A stretch of DNA of 60,757 bases. It comes from an uncultured Oscillospiraceae bacterium. GTDB taxonomy: Bacteria; Bacillota; Clostridia; Oscillospirales; Ruminococcaceae. The translations under genes and the position numbers were made by a program. The stretch covers positions 1 to 60,757 of the forward strand of contig CABUEI010000011.1 of the NCBI GenBank assembly GCA_902490585.1. Reading direction: 5' to 3'. The notes beneath the pieces were generated by a model. That model did not search any database. It saw nothing but the letters and a program-made list of their open reading frames with translations, and had not been told where the DNA came from. This document shows, one piece after another, positions 25,058-33,933 of the stretch. The stretch's first letter is position 1. The number at the start of each line of letters is the position of its first letter.

Positions 25058-25543
25058 TCAATACGGCTTTTTGAGCAAAGTTTCTTTCAGCGAACAGTAC
25101 TTATCCGCCCAGCATACAAGCCAAGCTTCTTTACTTCTCGGAAGTCTGGTAAGCGTCAGCGGCCACATGTGGTTTATGATTATGCCACGTTCTTTTAATG
25201 TCAGTGGGAACGTATTCCTTGCGTTGCGCTCGGCGGTTACAGGGTGTGAAAAACCGTGCAGTCCGTCCCTTGTGAATGCTCCGTCATGCCAGTCGTAAAG
25301 GAAGAAATCGTGCAGGAGTGCACCTTTTACAAGTGCCTCAACATCTATCTTCATCTTCAGCTTTTTAGAGTACATATAAGCGTACAGACACACCATAAGG
25401 CAATGCTCATAGGTTGAGATGTCGCCGTGCTGTGTGTACTGCTTCATCTGCTGTACTTTTTCGTTGGCAAGGATTTTTCTTGCCGTTTTTATAAATCTGC
25501 GGTCATCGTTTGTAAGTACAAACGTATTCTTATCAGTCATCAT
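25058..25543 (-). CDS. HD-domain phosphohydrolase
   Basis: An HD-superfamily protein of about 161 residues with the metal-binding pattern YEHC...LLHDFFLYDWHDG...GFSHP, usual for predicted phosphohydrolases acting on nucleotides or small phosphate esters. The frame is open to a GTG at 25552, but the twin ATGs at 25543/25540 sit 10 nt after AGGT, so I start at 25543. It overlaps the end of the upstream membrane-protein gene by about 11 bp, implying translational coupling. Substrate unknown. Confidence 0.8.
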   Translation of the reverse strand: MMTDKNTFVLTNDDRRFIKTARKILANEKVQQMKQYTQHGDISTYEHCLMVCLYAYMYSKKLKMKIDVEALVKGALLHDFFLYDWHDGAFTRDGLHGFSHPVTAERNARNTFPLTLKERGIIINHMWPLTLTRLPRSKEAWLVCWADKYCSLKETLLKKPY

Positions 25544-26204
25544 TCTCGTCACTACCTGTATAATCGGAAGTATCTTCCTCGTTTTCCTCGATATTTCTTG
25601 CTCTTAATCTCGGTATACGGGAAGCGATGACATCAAAGCGGACGAAATGCGAGCTTATATTCGAGATGCTGAATGTACTTCTCAGCTTGTCAACATCGAT
25701 CTGCTTTCTGGCTGTATTGAGAAAATCAATCGCCATTATCAGTGTTACTACTGTTCCTGCTACGCATATAAACTGGTGAGGCAGGTTGTTCAGTACAAAC
25801 ATTGTTATATCTGAGATGACATAAGTAACGAAAAGTCCCATTACGCCCCAGAAAAGTGAAGATACAAGCGATATTCTGTTTTTATAGGTTAATCTGAACA
25901 TACTGTAGTCCCAGAACTGCTTACCAAATACGGTTTCCATAAGCCAGCCGGTGAAATACTCTAGTGCTGTGCATGAAAGGAGTGCCACAAAGAACACCTG
26001 AAAACCGTTATCTCTGAACGGGTGACAGATAAACAGGAGAAGTATTCCGCCTACGCCGTATATGGGAATATACGGACCTTTGAGAAATCCTCTGTTTATC
26101 GGGTGTCTGTGATACAGCGATTCAATGGTTGATTCCTGAACCCAGCCTATCATACAGTACATACAGAATATAAATAACCAATGTTCAATTCCAAAATGTT
26201 CCAT
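25533..26204 (-). CDS. CmpB-type (putative ABC transporter type IV) membrane protein
   Basis: 223 residues with about five membrane segments. It has the family-typical opening (FCMYCMIGWVQESTIES), the NRGFLKGPYIPIYG motif, then LEYFTGWLMETVFGKQFWDYS. This matches the CmpB family, named as putative ABC permeases although no ATPase partner is known and none is near here. The C-terminal tail is acidic (EENEEDTSDYTGSDEN). GGAG precedes the ATG. Function is unproven. Confidence 0.8.
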   Translation of the reverse strand: MEHFGIEHWLFIFCMYCMIGWVQESTIESLYHRHPINRGFLKGPYIPIYGVGGILLLFICHPFRDNGFQVFFVALLSCTALEYFTGWLMETVFGKQFWDYSMFRLTYKNRISLVSSLFWGVMGLFVTYVISDITMFVLNNLPHQFICVAGTVVTLIMAIDFLNTARKQIDVDKLRSTFSISNISSHFVRFDVIASRIPRLRARNIEENEEDTSDYTGSDENDD

Positions 26205-26307
26205 AAATTTCTCCGATTTTTACGATTAATACTATGATGTAATTCTGCAAAAAATTCTGCTTACGGGATATCCCGATTTTCGCCAGAATATCCTTTTCTC
26301 CGATTTT

Positions 26308-26336
26308 ATTATATAATATCTGTTAATTAAAGTCAA
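26308..26336 (-). promoter_or_regulatory. Promoter of the CmpB-HD operon
   Basis: Minus strand TTGACT (26331-26336), 17 bp, TATAAT (26308-26313). The leader of about 95 nt contains a 12-bp palindrome CGGGATATCCCG (26265-26276). Confidence 0.75.
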
Positions 26337-26448
26337 TTAAATAATGAACCGTTTATTTCCCGTACCCGTTTTTTTGTGAAAACTGTTAAATGCGGACAAC
26401 TGCACGGAACAAAAATCGTTAAAGTTAACATTCAGTTAATAAACAAAA

Positions 26449-26475
26449 AACCCGACCTTTTTTAAAGTCGGGGTT
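26449..26475 (-). terminator. Terminator of the ylxM-ffh-rpsP-khpA operon
   Basis: A stem of CCCGAC with GTCGGG plus flanking A-T pairs and a single bulged G. On the minus strand it is followed by TTTTTTGTTT. Confidence 0.85.
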
Positions 26476-26492
26476 GTTTTTACTTGTGTGCC

Positions 26493-26726
26493 TCAGTCGA
26501 TTTCAACCATAACCTTCTGGTTGTATCTTACTGCGCCTGCACGCATAATGGTGCGGATAGCCTTAGCTATTCTGCCCTGCTTGCCTATTACACGTCCCAT
26601 ATCATCGGGAGCAACGTGCAGATGATAAACAACAGTTCCGTCCTCTTTTGGTTCGTCAACTGTTACCCGGATGGCGGACTTGTCATCTACAAGGTCTTCC
26701 ACCATAGCGATAAGCAATTTTTCCAT
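26493..26726 (-). CDS. khpA: KH-domain RNA-binding protein KhpA
   Basis: A 77-residue single KH domain with the GxxG loop in GRVIGKQGRIAKAI. KhpA pairs with KhpB/EloR to bind RNA and affects cell elongation and sRNA biology in Gram-positive bacteria. The position directly after rpsP is characteristic. AAAGGAA precedes the ATG, 25 bp after rpsP. Confidence 0.93.
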   Translation of the reverse strand: MEKLLIAMVEDLVDDKSAIRVTVDEPKEDGTVVYHLHVAPDDMGRVIGKQGRIAKAIRTIMRAGAVRYNQKVMVEID

Positions 26727-26751
26727 TTTGATTTCCTTTCAGAAACAGCGA

Positions 26752-27000
26752 TTACTTTTCAGCAGCAATCTTGAGGAGCTTCTTAACTGTATCTGTGGGC
26801 TGAGCGCCGTTAGCGAGCCACTTGTCAGCCTTTTCCTTGTCGATTGATACAACAGAGGGTTCCTTTGTAGGATCGTAGTAACCGATTTCCTCAATGAAAC
26901 GTCCGTCTCTGGGGTAACGTGAATCTGCAACTACAACTCTGTAGAAAGGAGCCTTCTTAGCGCCCATACGTCTTAATCTGATCTTTACCATTTTGTTCAC
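26752..27000 (-). CDS. rpsP: 30S ribosomal protein S16
   Basis: An 82-residue S16 with the usual start MVKIRLRRMGAKKAPFYRVVVADSR after two extra residues (MNK). It binds 16S rRNA in early 30S assembly. GAGGTG precedes the ATG. A 94-bp gap separates it from ffh and contains two near-identical TTGACAAT boxes 15 bp apart, which may be an internal promoter. Confidence 0.97.
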   Translation of the reverse strand: MNKMVKIRLRRMGAKKAPFYRVVVADSRYPRDGRFIEEIGYYDPTKEPSVVSIDKEKADKWLANGAQPTDTVKKLLKIAAEK

Positions 27001-27094
27001 CTCATAAAAAATTAAAAGTTTTAGTTTTTATAATCAAAGTGTATTGTCAAACTGTAATTGTCAACCACTATGAATTACCGTATTTACGGTGGGA

Positions 27095-28471
27095 TTACAT
27101 CGGGAATCCACCCATGCCTCCCATACCGTTCATTCCTCCCATGCCGCTCATGGGGAACTTCGGGAACTTGCGTTTCTTACCGCCCTTGAGTCCCATCTGC
27201 TTCATCATCTTCTGCATACCGTCAAACTGCTTGAGAAGCTGATTTACGTCTTCGACCTTTGTGCCGCTGCCTGCCGCAATTCTGCGCTTACGCTTGGCAT
27301 CAATGATAGAGGGTTTTTCACGCTCTTTTTTCGTCATTGAAGAGATAATAGCCTTTGTGCGATACATCTTACGCTCGTCTATATCCTCTTCCTTGACCTT
27401 TCCGGCTACACCGGGAATCATTTTTATAAGAGATGAGATACTTCCCATCTTCTCAATCTGTTCAAACTGCGCATAGAGGTCATTCATGTCGAACTTGTTT
27501 TCCTGAAGGCGCTTTGCGAGTTTCTGTGTTTCTTTCTCATCTACTGTGACCTTTGCCTTTTCGATAAGTGAAAGCACATCACCCATACCGAGTATTCTGT
27601 CTGCCATACGGTTGGGGTGGAACTGCTCAAGGTCGTCCATCTTTTCACCGACACCTGCAAACTTTATCGGTTTGCCTGTAACCGAAAGAACAGACAGAGC
27701 CGCACCGCCTCGTGTATCACCGTCGAGCTTTGTAAGAATTACACCCGTGATATCAAGCATATCGTTGAACGATTTTGCAACGTTTACTGCGTCCTGACCT
27801 GTCATTGAGTCAACTACGAGCAGTATCTCATTCGGCTGAACCTCAGCCTTGATATCTTTAAGCTCGTTCATCAGGTCTTCGTCTATATGCAGACGACCTG
27901 CTGTATCGAGGATAACAACATCAAAACCGTTGTCCTTTGCATACTTGATTGATTCTTTTGCAATCTTAACGGGATTTGTCTGTCCCATTTCAAATACATG
28001 AGCGTCAACCGATGCACCGACTACTTTCAACTGATCAATAGCGGCGGGACGGTAGATGTCGCAGGCTACCAGAAGTGGTCTTCTGTTCTGCTTTTTTAGA
28101 TACTTTGCAAGCTTTGCGGTATGTGTTGTTTTACCGGCACCCTGAAGACCGCACATCATGATAACGCACGGAGGCTTTGACGGGAAATCAATTCTTGCCG
28201 TATCTGTACCCATGAGCTGTATCAGCTCATCATGCACTATATCAATTACCTGCTGTGCGGGTGTAAGGCTGTTCATAACCTCACTGCCTACAGCACGTTC
28301 GCTTACCTTTGCTACGAAATCCTTTACGACGGGAAAGCTGACATCCGCTTCGAGCAGAGCCATCTTGACCTCACGCATGGCTTCCTTTACATCTTTTTCA
28401 TTCAGCTTGCCGTGGTTTTTCAGCTTGCTGAATACCTTTCCGAGCTTGTCCGAAAGTCCTTCAAATGCCAT
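27095..28471 (-). CDS. ffh: Signal recognition particle protein Ffh (SRP54)
   Basis: A 458-residue GTPase that binds signal peptides at the ribosome and delivers them to FtsY. The N domain is followed by the G domain (GLQGAGKTTHTAKLA, DTAGR, TKLDGD) and the methionine-rich M domain ending in a Met/Gly tail. The frame is open 18 bp further, but the ATG at 28471 has AAGGAGG 7 nt before it and begins the conserved MAFEGLSDKL, so I use it. Confidence 0.97.
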   Translation of the reverse strand: MAFEGLSDKLGKVFSKLKNHGKLNEKDVKEAMREVKMALLEADVSFPVVKDFVAKVSERAVGSEVMNSLTPAQQVIDIVHDELIQLMGTDTARIDFPSKPPCVIMMCGLQGAGKTTHTAKLAKYLKKQNRRPLLVACDIYRPAAIDQLKVVGASVDAHVFEMGQTNPVKIAKESIKYAKDNGFDVVILDTAGRLHIDEDLMNELKDIKAEVQPNEILLVVDSMTGQDAVNVAKSFNDMLDITGVILTKLDGDTRGGAALSVLSVTGKPIKFAGVGEKMDDLEQFHPNRMADRILGMGDVLSLIEKAKVTVDEKETQKLAKRLQENKFDMNDLYAQFEQIEKMGSISSLIKMIPGVAGKVKEEDIDERKMYRTKAIISSMTKKEREKPSIIDAKRKRRIAAGSGTKVEDVNQLLKQFDGMQKMMKQMGLKGGKKRKFPKFPMSGMGGMNGMGGMGGFPM

Positions 28472-28504
28472 CAGCCAACCTCCTTGCAACTTTTGCTGTA
28501 ATCT

Positions 28505-28843
28505 TTATATCGTATTCTTTATATCTTCAATAAGAGTTTTCATTTTTTCTTTTTCGGCGGCACCGCTTACATTCTCATCTGTGAGAGCTGTCAACGTTTC
28601 GCATATATCGCAGATTTTGCGGTACTTCTCGGCAAAACCGAGCGTTTCCTCAAGTTGCGTGAGATATTCCTCAGCGGTGCGTATGCACTTGTGAACGCCC
28701 TGCCTTGTGATGCCCATATTCTCGGCTATCTCCGACAGCGACAAGTCCTCGTCATAGTAAAGGCTGAGCGTATCATATTGCTTTTCAGTAAGCATACTGC
28801 CGTAGGTATCGAGCAGTATTGCTGTTTCGATATTCTTTGACAT
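28505..28843 (-). CDS. ylxM: UPF0122 helix-turn-helix protein YlxM
   Basis: A 112-residue protein of the YlxM/p13 family, with an HTH (LSLSEIAENMGITRQGVHKCI) resembling sigma region 4, followed by a coiled region. It is nearly always beside ffh and in streptococci modulates SRP GTPase activity. AAAGGAG precedes the ATG. It leads the operon after a leader of about 140 nt with no recognised riboswitch. Confidence 0.93.
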   Translation of the reverse strand: MSKNIETAILLDTYGSMLTEKQYDTLSLYYDEDLSLSEIAENMGITRQGVHKCIRTAEEYLTQLEETLGFAEKYRKICDICETLTALTDENVSGAAEKEKMKTLIEDIKNTI

Positions 28844-28990
28844 CTGACGCTCCTTTGTTTGCCTGCCGTTTTATCCGACAGCCGTGACTTTGCAAATCTA
28901 TCGTGACACACAAGCCGTAAATCCTGCAAACCCTTTTGTTGTGCCGTTTTGAGCGGTGTAATGCTGTTTTGGTTTACACCCACCTGATAT

Positions 28991-29019
28991 ATTATACACA
29001 AAGAACCGGCTGTTGTCAA
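28991..29019 (-). promoter_or_regulatory. Perfect consensus promoter of the ylxM-ffh-rpsP-khpA operon
   Basis: Minus strand TTGACA (29014-29019), 17 bp, TATAAT (28991-28996). Confidence 0.88.
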
Positions 29020-29047
29020 GTAAAATCTGAAAATTTCTTATAAATAC

Positions 29048-29076
29048 TTGACTGCAAACCGATTTAACGGTATTAT
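29048..29076 (+). promoter_or_regulatory. Promoter of the PfkB kinase gene
   Basis: TTGACT (29048-29053), 17 bp, TATTAT (29071-29076). It is divergent from the ylxM promoter, with the two -35 elements 28 bp apart. Confidence 0.7.
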
Positions 29077-29105
29077 ATACTCATAACCGACAAGGAGCAA
29101 TCATT

Positions 29106-29900
29106 ATGATAATAACAACTCTTACCTGTATGTGCGTTGACATATTCGACAATACGATAATGCCCGGAGGCGAATCGCTTAATTTCGCCGCAACAATATC
29201 ACAGCTTACAGATGCGAAGGTCTATATAATCGGCGCTGTGGGAAATGACAGTTACGGTAAAACCGTCCTTGACAGCATAAAAGATTTCAACATAAACAAA
29301 ACCCATATCAGAACGGAAAACGGAGATACCGCCTCGAACCGCACCTACCTTACCCCCGACGGCGACCGTTATTATAAAGACGATTCGTGGAACGGCGGAG
29401 TGTTCTCAAGCTTTGCCCTGTCTGCGTCTGACAGGGAATTATTGCATTCATCGGATATGGTGCATACCACCTTTTCCGGACCGAATTTCAACGATGTAAT
29501 AGACTGCTGTCGTGAAAAGCGTTTTCCGCTGAGCGTTGATTTTGATATTTGCAGGGATTTTGACACGATAGAAAAACACCTTGACTGCATATCGCTTTTG
29601 TTTATAAGCGGAGATGAACCTACGCTTGAAAAAGCAAAACGGCTTTCCGCAAAATATCCCGACACGGTCTTTATCGTAACGCTCGGAGAAAACGGAAGTA
29701 CAGCATTTTCAAAAGGCACGGCTTATCATTGTGCCGCCGCTAAGGTATCCGAAGTAACAGATACCACCGGTTGCGGCGACAGCTATCAGGCAGGCTTTAT
29801 AGCAAGCTATCTTGCTGACGGGAACATAGAAACGGCTATGAGTAAAGGCTCGCAGACAGCCGCACAAACGCTTTCGTTCATCGGAGGATTCAGATATTGA
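29106..29900 (+). CDS. PfkB-family sugar kinase (fructosamine-kinase-like)
   Basis: A 264-residue ribokinase-fold kinase. The catalytic signature DTTGCGDSYQAGF (base Asp in GCGD) is near the C-terminus, and an N-terminal GGESLNFAATISQL stretch replaces the usual GG motif. The compact size and the opening resemble fructoselysine 6-kinase (FrlD) more than ribokinase or fructokinase, but no deglycase gene (frlB) is adjacent, so the substrate stays open. AAGGAG precedes the ATG. Its neighbour on the opposite strand is a GH3 glycosidase. Confidence 0.82.
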   Translation: MIITTLTCMCVDIFDNTIMPGGESLNFAATISQLTDAKVYIIGAVGNDSYGKTVLDSIKDFNINKTHIRTENGDTASNRTYLTPDGDRYYKDDSWNGGVFSSFALSASDRELLHSSDMVHTTFSGPNFNDVIDCCREKRFPLSVDFDICRDFDTIEKHLDCISLLFISGDEPTLEKAKRLSAKYPDTVFIVTLGENGSTAFSKGTAYHCAAAKVSEVTDTTGCGDSYQAGFIASYLADGNIETAMSKGSQTAAQTLSFIGGFRY

Positions 29901-29903
29901 AAT

Positions 29904-29935
29904 ACGGCGGAAAAGCAAAAAAGCTCTTCCGCCGT
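29904..29935. terminator. Bidirectional terminator between kinase and GH3 genes
   Basis: A 9-bp stem ACGGCGGAA / TTCCGCCGT, extended inside by AGC/GCT pairing, between convergent genes. Confidence 0.8.
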
Positions 29936-29942
29936 CATTATT

Positions 29943-32018
29943 TTATATGCTCACTTCAACCGATACGCACCTTCCGCCGTATAACTTTTCGCTGAGCTCA
30001 GTCGGCTGGGTAAATCCTGCGTACAGCGTGTAAGTTCCGTTTCTTACCGCTCTTATTCCGTTATCGTCAACTGTTTCAAATGTGCTTTCGGGAATGTCAA
30101 TTCTGATTTCTGTGCTTTCACCGTCAAACAGCGAAACACGCTCAAAAGCACAAAGGCTGTGATTTCTCGCTCCGTTTTCACTCTTTATATAAACCTGTAA
30201 AACGTCCTCGGCGCTTCTCGTTCCCGTATTTGTAACTTTGACTTTCAGTATATTGTCTTTATAGGAAATGTCCGAACATTCAAAATGCGAATATGTAAGT
30301 CCGTAGCCGAAAGGATACAGCACATTGCTTTCATCCACGCAGTAGCGGTATGTCCTGTTCTTCATTGAATAATCGGTGAAATCGGGTAACATATCCGCAG
30401 ATTTATAGAATGTAACAGGGAGCTTACCCGACGGTGAAACCTCGCCGAACAGTATCTCGGCAAGAGCCTTTCCGCCGTACTGACCGGGATACCACGCATT
30501 GATAAGGGCATTACCCTCAAACTCCGTATTTACACTGCTTCCTGCCGCAAGAACAACTATAATCGGCTTGCCCGTATTTTTCAGTTTCTTAAGCAGTACA
30601 CGCTGAACATCCGGCAGTCTTAAATCCGGTTTATCACCCGATGCAAACTCGTTGCCGGTGTCGCCCTCTTCACCCTCAAGCGTTGCGTCAAGTCCGACAC
30701 AGACTACAGTAACATCTGCCGCCTCACAAGCCGCAACCGCCTCGGCATATCTGTCACCTGGCAGTGCAAGCCCCTGCGTCTTGTCACGGAACAGCTGACA
30801 GCCCTCGGCATAATAAACTCTTCCGTCAAAAGCGTCCTGTATTCCCTCAAGGAAAGTTATGCTCCTGTCGGGTGTGCCGTTATAATTTCCAAGCAGTGCC
30901 GCACGGCTGTCCGCATTCGGACCGATCACGGCTATAGAATTTACCTTTTCCCTATCAAGCGGTAATATTCCGTCATTATGCAGAAGTACCATTGACTTTT
31001 CTGCCGCTTCAAGTGACATAGCCTTATTTTCGTCGCAAGCTATAACATCAAACGGTATCTCGTCAAACTCATTGTCGTCAAGCTGTCCGAGCCTTATTCT
31101 TGTCCGCAAAGCGCGAATGCACGCCGTGCGGATATCATCCTTTGTTATAAGACCCTCTTCCAGTGCCGCTAAAATATGCAGATAAGTATTACCGCAGTTG
31201 ACATCACAACCTGCTTTAAGTGCCATTGCCGCTGACTGCGGTGCGGTATCGGTGATCTTATGTGTTGTGTGGAAATCTCTTATCGCCCAGCAGTCAGACA
31301 CAAAATAGCCGTCAAATCCCCACTCGTGAAGTTTTTCCATGAGCTTTTCCGATGCACAAGCAGGCTCGCCGTTCACTCTATTATAAGCGCCCATTACGCC
31401 CTCTACATTAGCTTCTGTCACCAGCGCTTTAAACGCAGGCAGATATGTTTCTTCAAGATCCTTTTCGCTTACTTTCGCGTCAAACTCGTGACGTAGCGAC
31501 TCCGGACCGCTGTGAACCGCAAAATGCTTTGCGCAGGCGGCGGCACGCAGATATTTCTCTTCTCCCTGTATTCCCTTTACAAAGTTCACGCCGAGCCGTG
31601 AAGTAAGGTACGGATCTTCACCGTATGTTTCGTGACCTCTGCCCCAACGCGGATCACGGAATATATTTATATTAGGCGCCCACAGCGTAAGACCTTTGTA
31701 TATGTCGGTATCGCCGTGCTTTTTGGCACTGTTGTACATTGCTCTGGCTTCTATCGAAACGACCTCGCCCACACGGTACATCATATCCTTATCAAAAGCC
31801 GCCGCAAGACCGATAGCCTGCGGAAAAACCGTAGCCGTTCCTGCTCTTGCCACACCGTGAAGCCCCTCGTTCCACCAGTTATATGACGGCAGACCTGCCT
31901 TTTCTATGGCAGGTGCGTCATATTTCAGTTGCTGTGCCTGTTCTTCCACTGTCAGCATATCGGTAAGAGCCACTGCCCTGTCATACGCCGAAAGATTTTT
32001 ATCCTTATATTTTTCCAT
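29943..32018 (-). CDS. GH3-family beta-xylosidase/beta-glucosidase
   Basis: A 691-residue cytoplasmic GH3 enzyme: an N-terminal TIM barrel with the nucleophile Asp in GYFVSDCWAIRDF and the KHF substrate motif, a six-stranded sandwich domain with LEGEEGDTGNEF, and a C-terminal fibronectin-III-like domain. The WWNEGLHGVAR opening and the SDCWAI/EGEEGDTG pair are seen in xylosidase/arabinosidase-type GH3 enzymes, so beta-xylosidase is favoured over beta-glucosidase. No signal peptide, so it would act on imported oligosaccharides. The frame is open to 32042, but the ATG at 32018 follows AAGGAG at 7 nt. Confidence 0.92.
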   Translation of the reverse strand: MEKYKDKNLSAYDRAVALTDMLTVEEQAQQLKYDAPAIEKAGLPSYNWWNEGLHGVARAGTATVFPQAIGLAAAFDKDMMYRVGEVVSIEARAMYNSAKKHGDTDIYKGLTLWAPNINIFRDPRWGRGHETYGEDPYLTSRLGVNFVKGIQGEEKYLRAAACAKHFAVHSGPESLRHEFDAKVSEKDLEETYLPAFKALVTEANVEGVMGAYNRVNGEPACASEKLMEKLHEWGFDGYFVSDCWAIRDFHTTHKITDTAPQSAAMALKAGCDVNCGNTYLHILAALEEGLITKDDIRTACIRALRTRIRLGQLDDNEFDEIPFDVIACDENKAMSLEAAEKSMVLLHNDGILPLDREKVNSIAVIGPNADSRAALLGNYNGTPDRSITFLEGIQDAFDGRVYYAEGCQLFRDKTQGLALPGDRYAEAVAACEAADVTVVCVGLDATLEGEEGDTGNEFASGDKPDLRLPDVQRVLLKKLKNTGKPIIVVLAAGSSVNTEFEGNALINAWYPGQYGGKALAEILFGEVSPSGKLPVTFYKSADMLPDFTDYSMKNRTYRYCVDESNVLYPFGYGLTYSHFECSDISYKDNILKVKVTNTGTRSAEDVLQVYIKSENGARNHSLCAFERVSLFDGESTEIRIDIPESTFETVDDNGIRAVRNGTYTLYAGFTQPTELSEKLYGGRCVSVEVSI

Positions 32019-32059
32019 AGAATACTCCTTGAGGATTTTCATTGACGTTTATTAAATTG

Positions 32060-32088
32060 ATTTTATCATAACTTACCGAAAATTTCAA
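32060..32088 (-). promoter_or_regulatory. Promoter of the GH3 gene
   Basis: Minus strand TTGAAA (32083-32088), 17 bp, TAAAAT (32060-32065). Confidence 0.62.
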
Positions 32089-32107
32089 GACGGTCAGAGC
32101 ATAAAAA

Positions 32108-32131
32108 ACGGACAGCCTTCCGACTGTCCGT
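32108..32131 (-). terminator. Terminator of the small secreted-protein gene
   Basis: An 8-bp stem ACGGACAG / CTGTCCGT. On the minus strand it is followed by TTTTTTAT. Confidence 0.85.
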
Positions 32132-32135
32132 ACTA

Positions 32136-32177
32136 TTCATATAATTCCGTTCATATAATTCTGTTCATATTATTACG
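32136..32177. repeat. Three tandem 14-bp repeats
   Basis: Three consecutive copies of TTCATATAATTCCG with one to three changes (TTCATATAATTCTG, TTCATATTATTACG). They lie between the stop codon and the terminator hairpin of the small secreted-protein gene. Confidence 0.75.
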
Positions 32178-32178
32178 A

Positions 32179-32454
32179 TTACTGCTTGTCGTCCTTCGAC
32201 TTTCTGTTACTGATAACCGAGCCTGCAACAATTCCACCTACAAGGACTGTTGCTCCCACACTGCTGAGAACTATCCAACCGGGGAACGCATTGCTTTCCG
32301 CTGTCTGCTCTGCGATAAGTCCGTTCTTAGTCATTTCAGCTCTTGCATTACTGCCGTTATCTGTCGGCGACTGTGCAGATGCGTAAACGCTTACCGTGAT
32401 TAATGTAGTTGCAAGTGCAACTATTGTTGTGATTGTTTTTAATAGCTTTGTCAT
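32179..32454 (-). CDS. Small exported protein with C-terminal membrane anchor
   Basis: A 91-residue protein with an N-terminal signal peptide (KLLK, a hydrophobic stretch, cleavage likely after VYASA), a short polar external part (about 30 residues, DNGSNARAEM) and a C-terminal hydrophobic segment (WIVLSSVGATVLVGGIVAG) with a basic tail NRKSKDDKQ. This layout resembles a stripped-down cell-wall or membrane-anchored protein but has no LPxTG motif. The ATG at 32454 has AAAGGA 9 nt upstream; earlier in-frame ATGs lack one. Monocistronic, with its own promoter and terminator. No family recognised. Confidence 0.72.
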   Translation of the reverse strand: MTKLLKTITTIVALATTLITVSVYASAQSPTDNGSNARAEMTKNGLIAEQTAESNAFPGWIVLSSVGATVLVGGIVAGSVISNRKSKDDKQ

Positions 32455-32525
32455 AATTTTCAGTCCTTTCATAGTTTTACGTTTCATTGATATAATGTAA
32501 GGTGTATTTTTTCTTTCCTGATTTT

Positions 32526-32553
32526 AGTATATCACATAAAAACTGCAAGTCAA
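32526..32553 (-). promoter_or_regulatory. Promoter of the small exported protein
   Basis: Minus strand TTGACT (32548-32553), 16 bp, TATACT (32526-32531). Confidence 0.65.
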
Positions 32554-32641
32554 TATTTATGACAAAACTGTAACTATTTTGTTACCGGTTTGTAACCTTT
32601 AGGGTTGATTCTCATTTATCTCTTTGATGGTGCATTATACA

Positions 32642-32682
32642 AAAAGTGAGCCTTGCGCAGATTTTGTGCAAGGCTCACTTTT
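32642..32682 (-). terminator. Strong terminator of serC-serA
   Basis: An 18-bp stem (AAAAGTGAGCCTTGC paired with GCAAGGCTCACTTTT, extended inward by three pairs) with a 5-nt loop. On the minus strand it runs into T's. Confidence 0.93.
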
Positions 32683-32733
32683 ATTTACGGGATTGTGTCA
32701 CAACCCCTTAGTTGCATATTCAATTGCTTTCAA

Positions 32734-33897
32734 TTACTTGATAACTCTTACAGAGATTACAGACTCGCCTGCTCTTATCTTGTCAGCCACGCTGTCTGCA
32801 TTGCCCTTAACGTCAAGAACTGTGTAAGCATAGTCTTTCTTTGACTTGCTTTCCATATTTTCAATGTTCATGCCTGCTTCTGTGATGCAGGTTGTGATCT
32901 TAGCGATAAGACCTTCAACGTTCTTGTGGATAACGCAGATCTTAGCATCGCCTGTCATAGCCATTGAAACGTTGGGCAGATTAACGCTGTTTACGATGTT
33001 ACCGTTCTCAAGGTAATCCTTGATTTCGTTTGCAGCCATAACAGCACAGTTATCTTCACTTTCGGGAGTTGAAGCACCAAGGTGAGGAAGTGCAACTACG
33101 CCGTCAACACCGAGAATCTTATCACCGGGGAAATCTGTAACGTAAGCCGCCATACCGCCATTTGCAAGAGCTTCAACAACTGCGTCCTCATTTACAAGAC
33201 CGCCTCTTGCGAAGTTCATTATGCGGACGTTCTTCTTCATTGTCTTGATAACGTCAGCGTTTATCATATCCTTTGTATCGGGAGTAAGCGGAACGTGAAC
33301 TGTGATATAATCGCAGGTTTCAAAAATTTCCTTGTTGCTCTTTACATACTTAACCTTGTTTGAAAGGTTGAGCGCACCCTGAACAGAAAGGAAAGGATCG
33401 GCACCGATAACTTCCATGCCGAGCTCAGCGGCAGCATTTGCAACTAATGCACCGATAGCACCAAGACCGATAACACCGAGCTTCTTGCCCTTTATTTCGG
33501 GTCCTACGAACTGGCTCTTGCCTTTTTCAACAAGCTTGCCAACCTCGTCGCCCTTGCCCTTTAATGTCTTTGCCCAGTCGATAGCGGCTGTAACCTTACG
33601 GCTGCTGATAAGAAGACCGAGTATTACAAGTTCCTTTACTGCGTTAGCGTTTGCACCGGGAGTATTGAATACTACGATACCCTTTTCACTGCACTTGTCA
33701 ACGGGAATATTGTTGACGCCTGCACCTGCTCTTGCGATAGCAAGTAAATCGTCGCCAAGCTCCATTTCGTGCATAGATGCAGAACGAACAAGGATAGCCT
33801 GGGGATTGTCTATGTCATCGCCTACTGTGTACTTGCTTCTGTCAAGAAGATCTGTACCGCAAGCGGCGATCTTATTTAATGTCTTTACGTTGTACAT
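32734..33897 (-). CDS. serA: D-3-phosphoglycerate dehydrogenase
   Basis: A 387-residue enzyme for the first step of serine synthesis. It has a substrate-binding half, an NAD-binding domain with LGVIGLGAIGALVAN, the catalytic Arg in NFARGGLVNE and the catalytic His in LPHLGASTPE, and a short C-terminal ACT domain (about 315-387). This is the compact form without the extra intervening domain. AGGAGG precedes the ATG, 36 bp after serC. Lysine is almost always AAG, suggesting high expression. Confidence 0.95.
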   Translation of the reverse strand: MYNVKTLNKIAACGTDLLDRSKYTVGDDIDNPQAILVRSASMHEMELGDDLLAIARAGAGVNNIPVDKCSEKGIVVFNTPGANANAVKELVILGLLISSRKVTAAIDWAKTLKGKGDEVGKLVEKGKSQFVGPEIKGKKLGVIGLGAIGALVANAAAELGMEVIGADPFLSVQGALNLSNKVKYVKSNKEIFETCDYITVHVPLTPDTKDMINADVIKTMKKNVRIMNFARGGLVNEDAVVEALANGGMAAYVTDFPGDKILGVDGVVALPHLGASTPESEDNCAVMAANEIKDYLENGNIVNSVNLPNVSMAMTGDAKICVIHKNVEGLIAKITTCITEAGMNIENMESKSKKDYAYTVLDVKGNADSVADKIRAGESVISVRVIK

Positions 33898-33933
33898 TGG
33901 TATATCCTCCTGTACCTTTATCTGACTGTGTGA

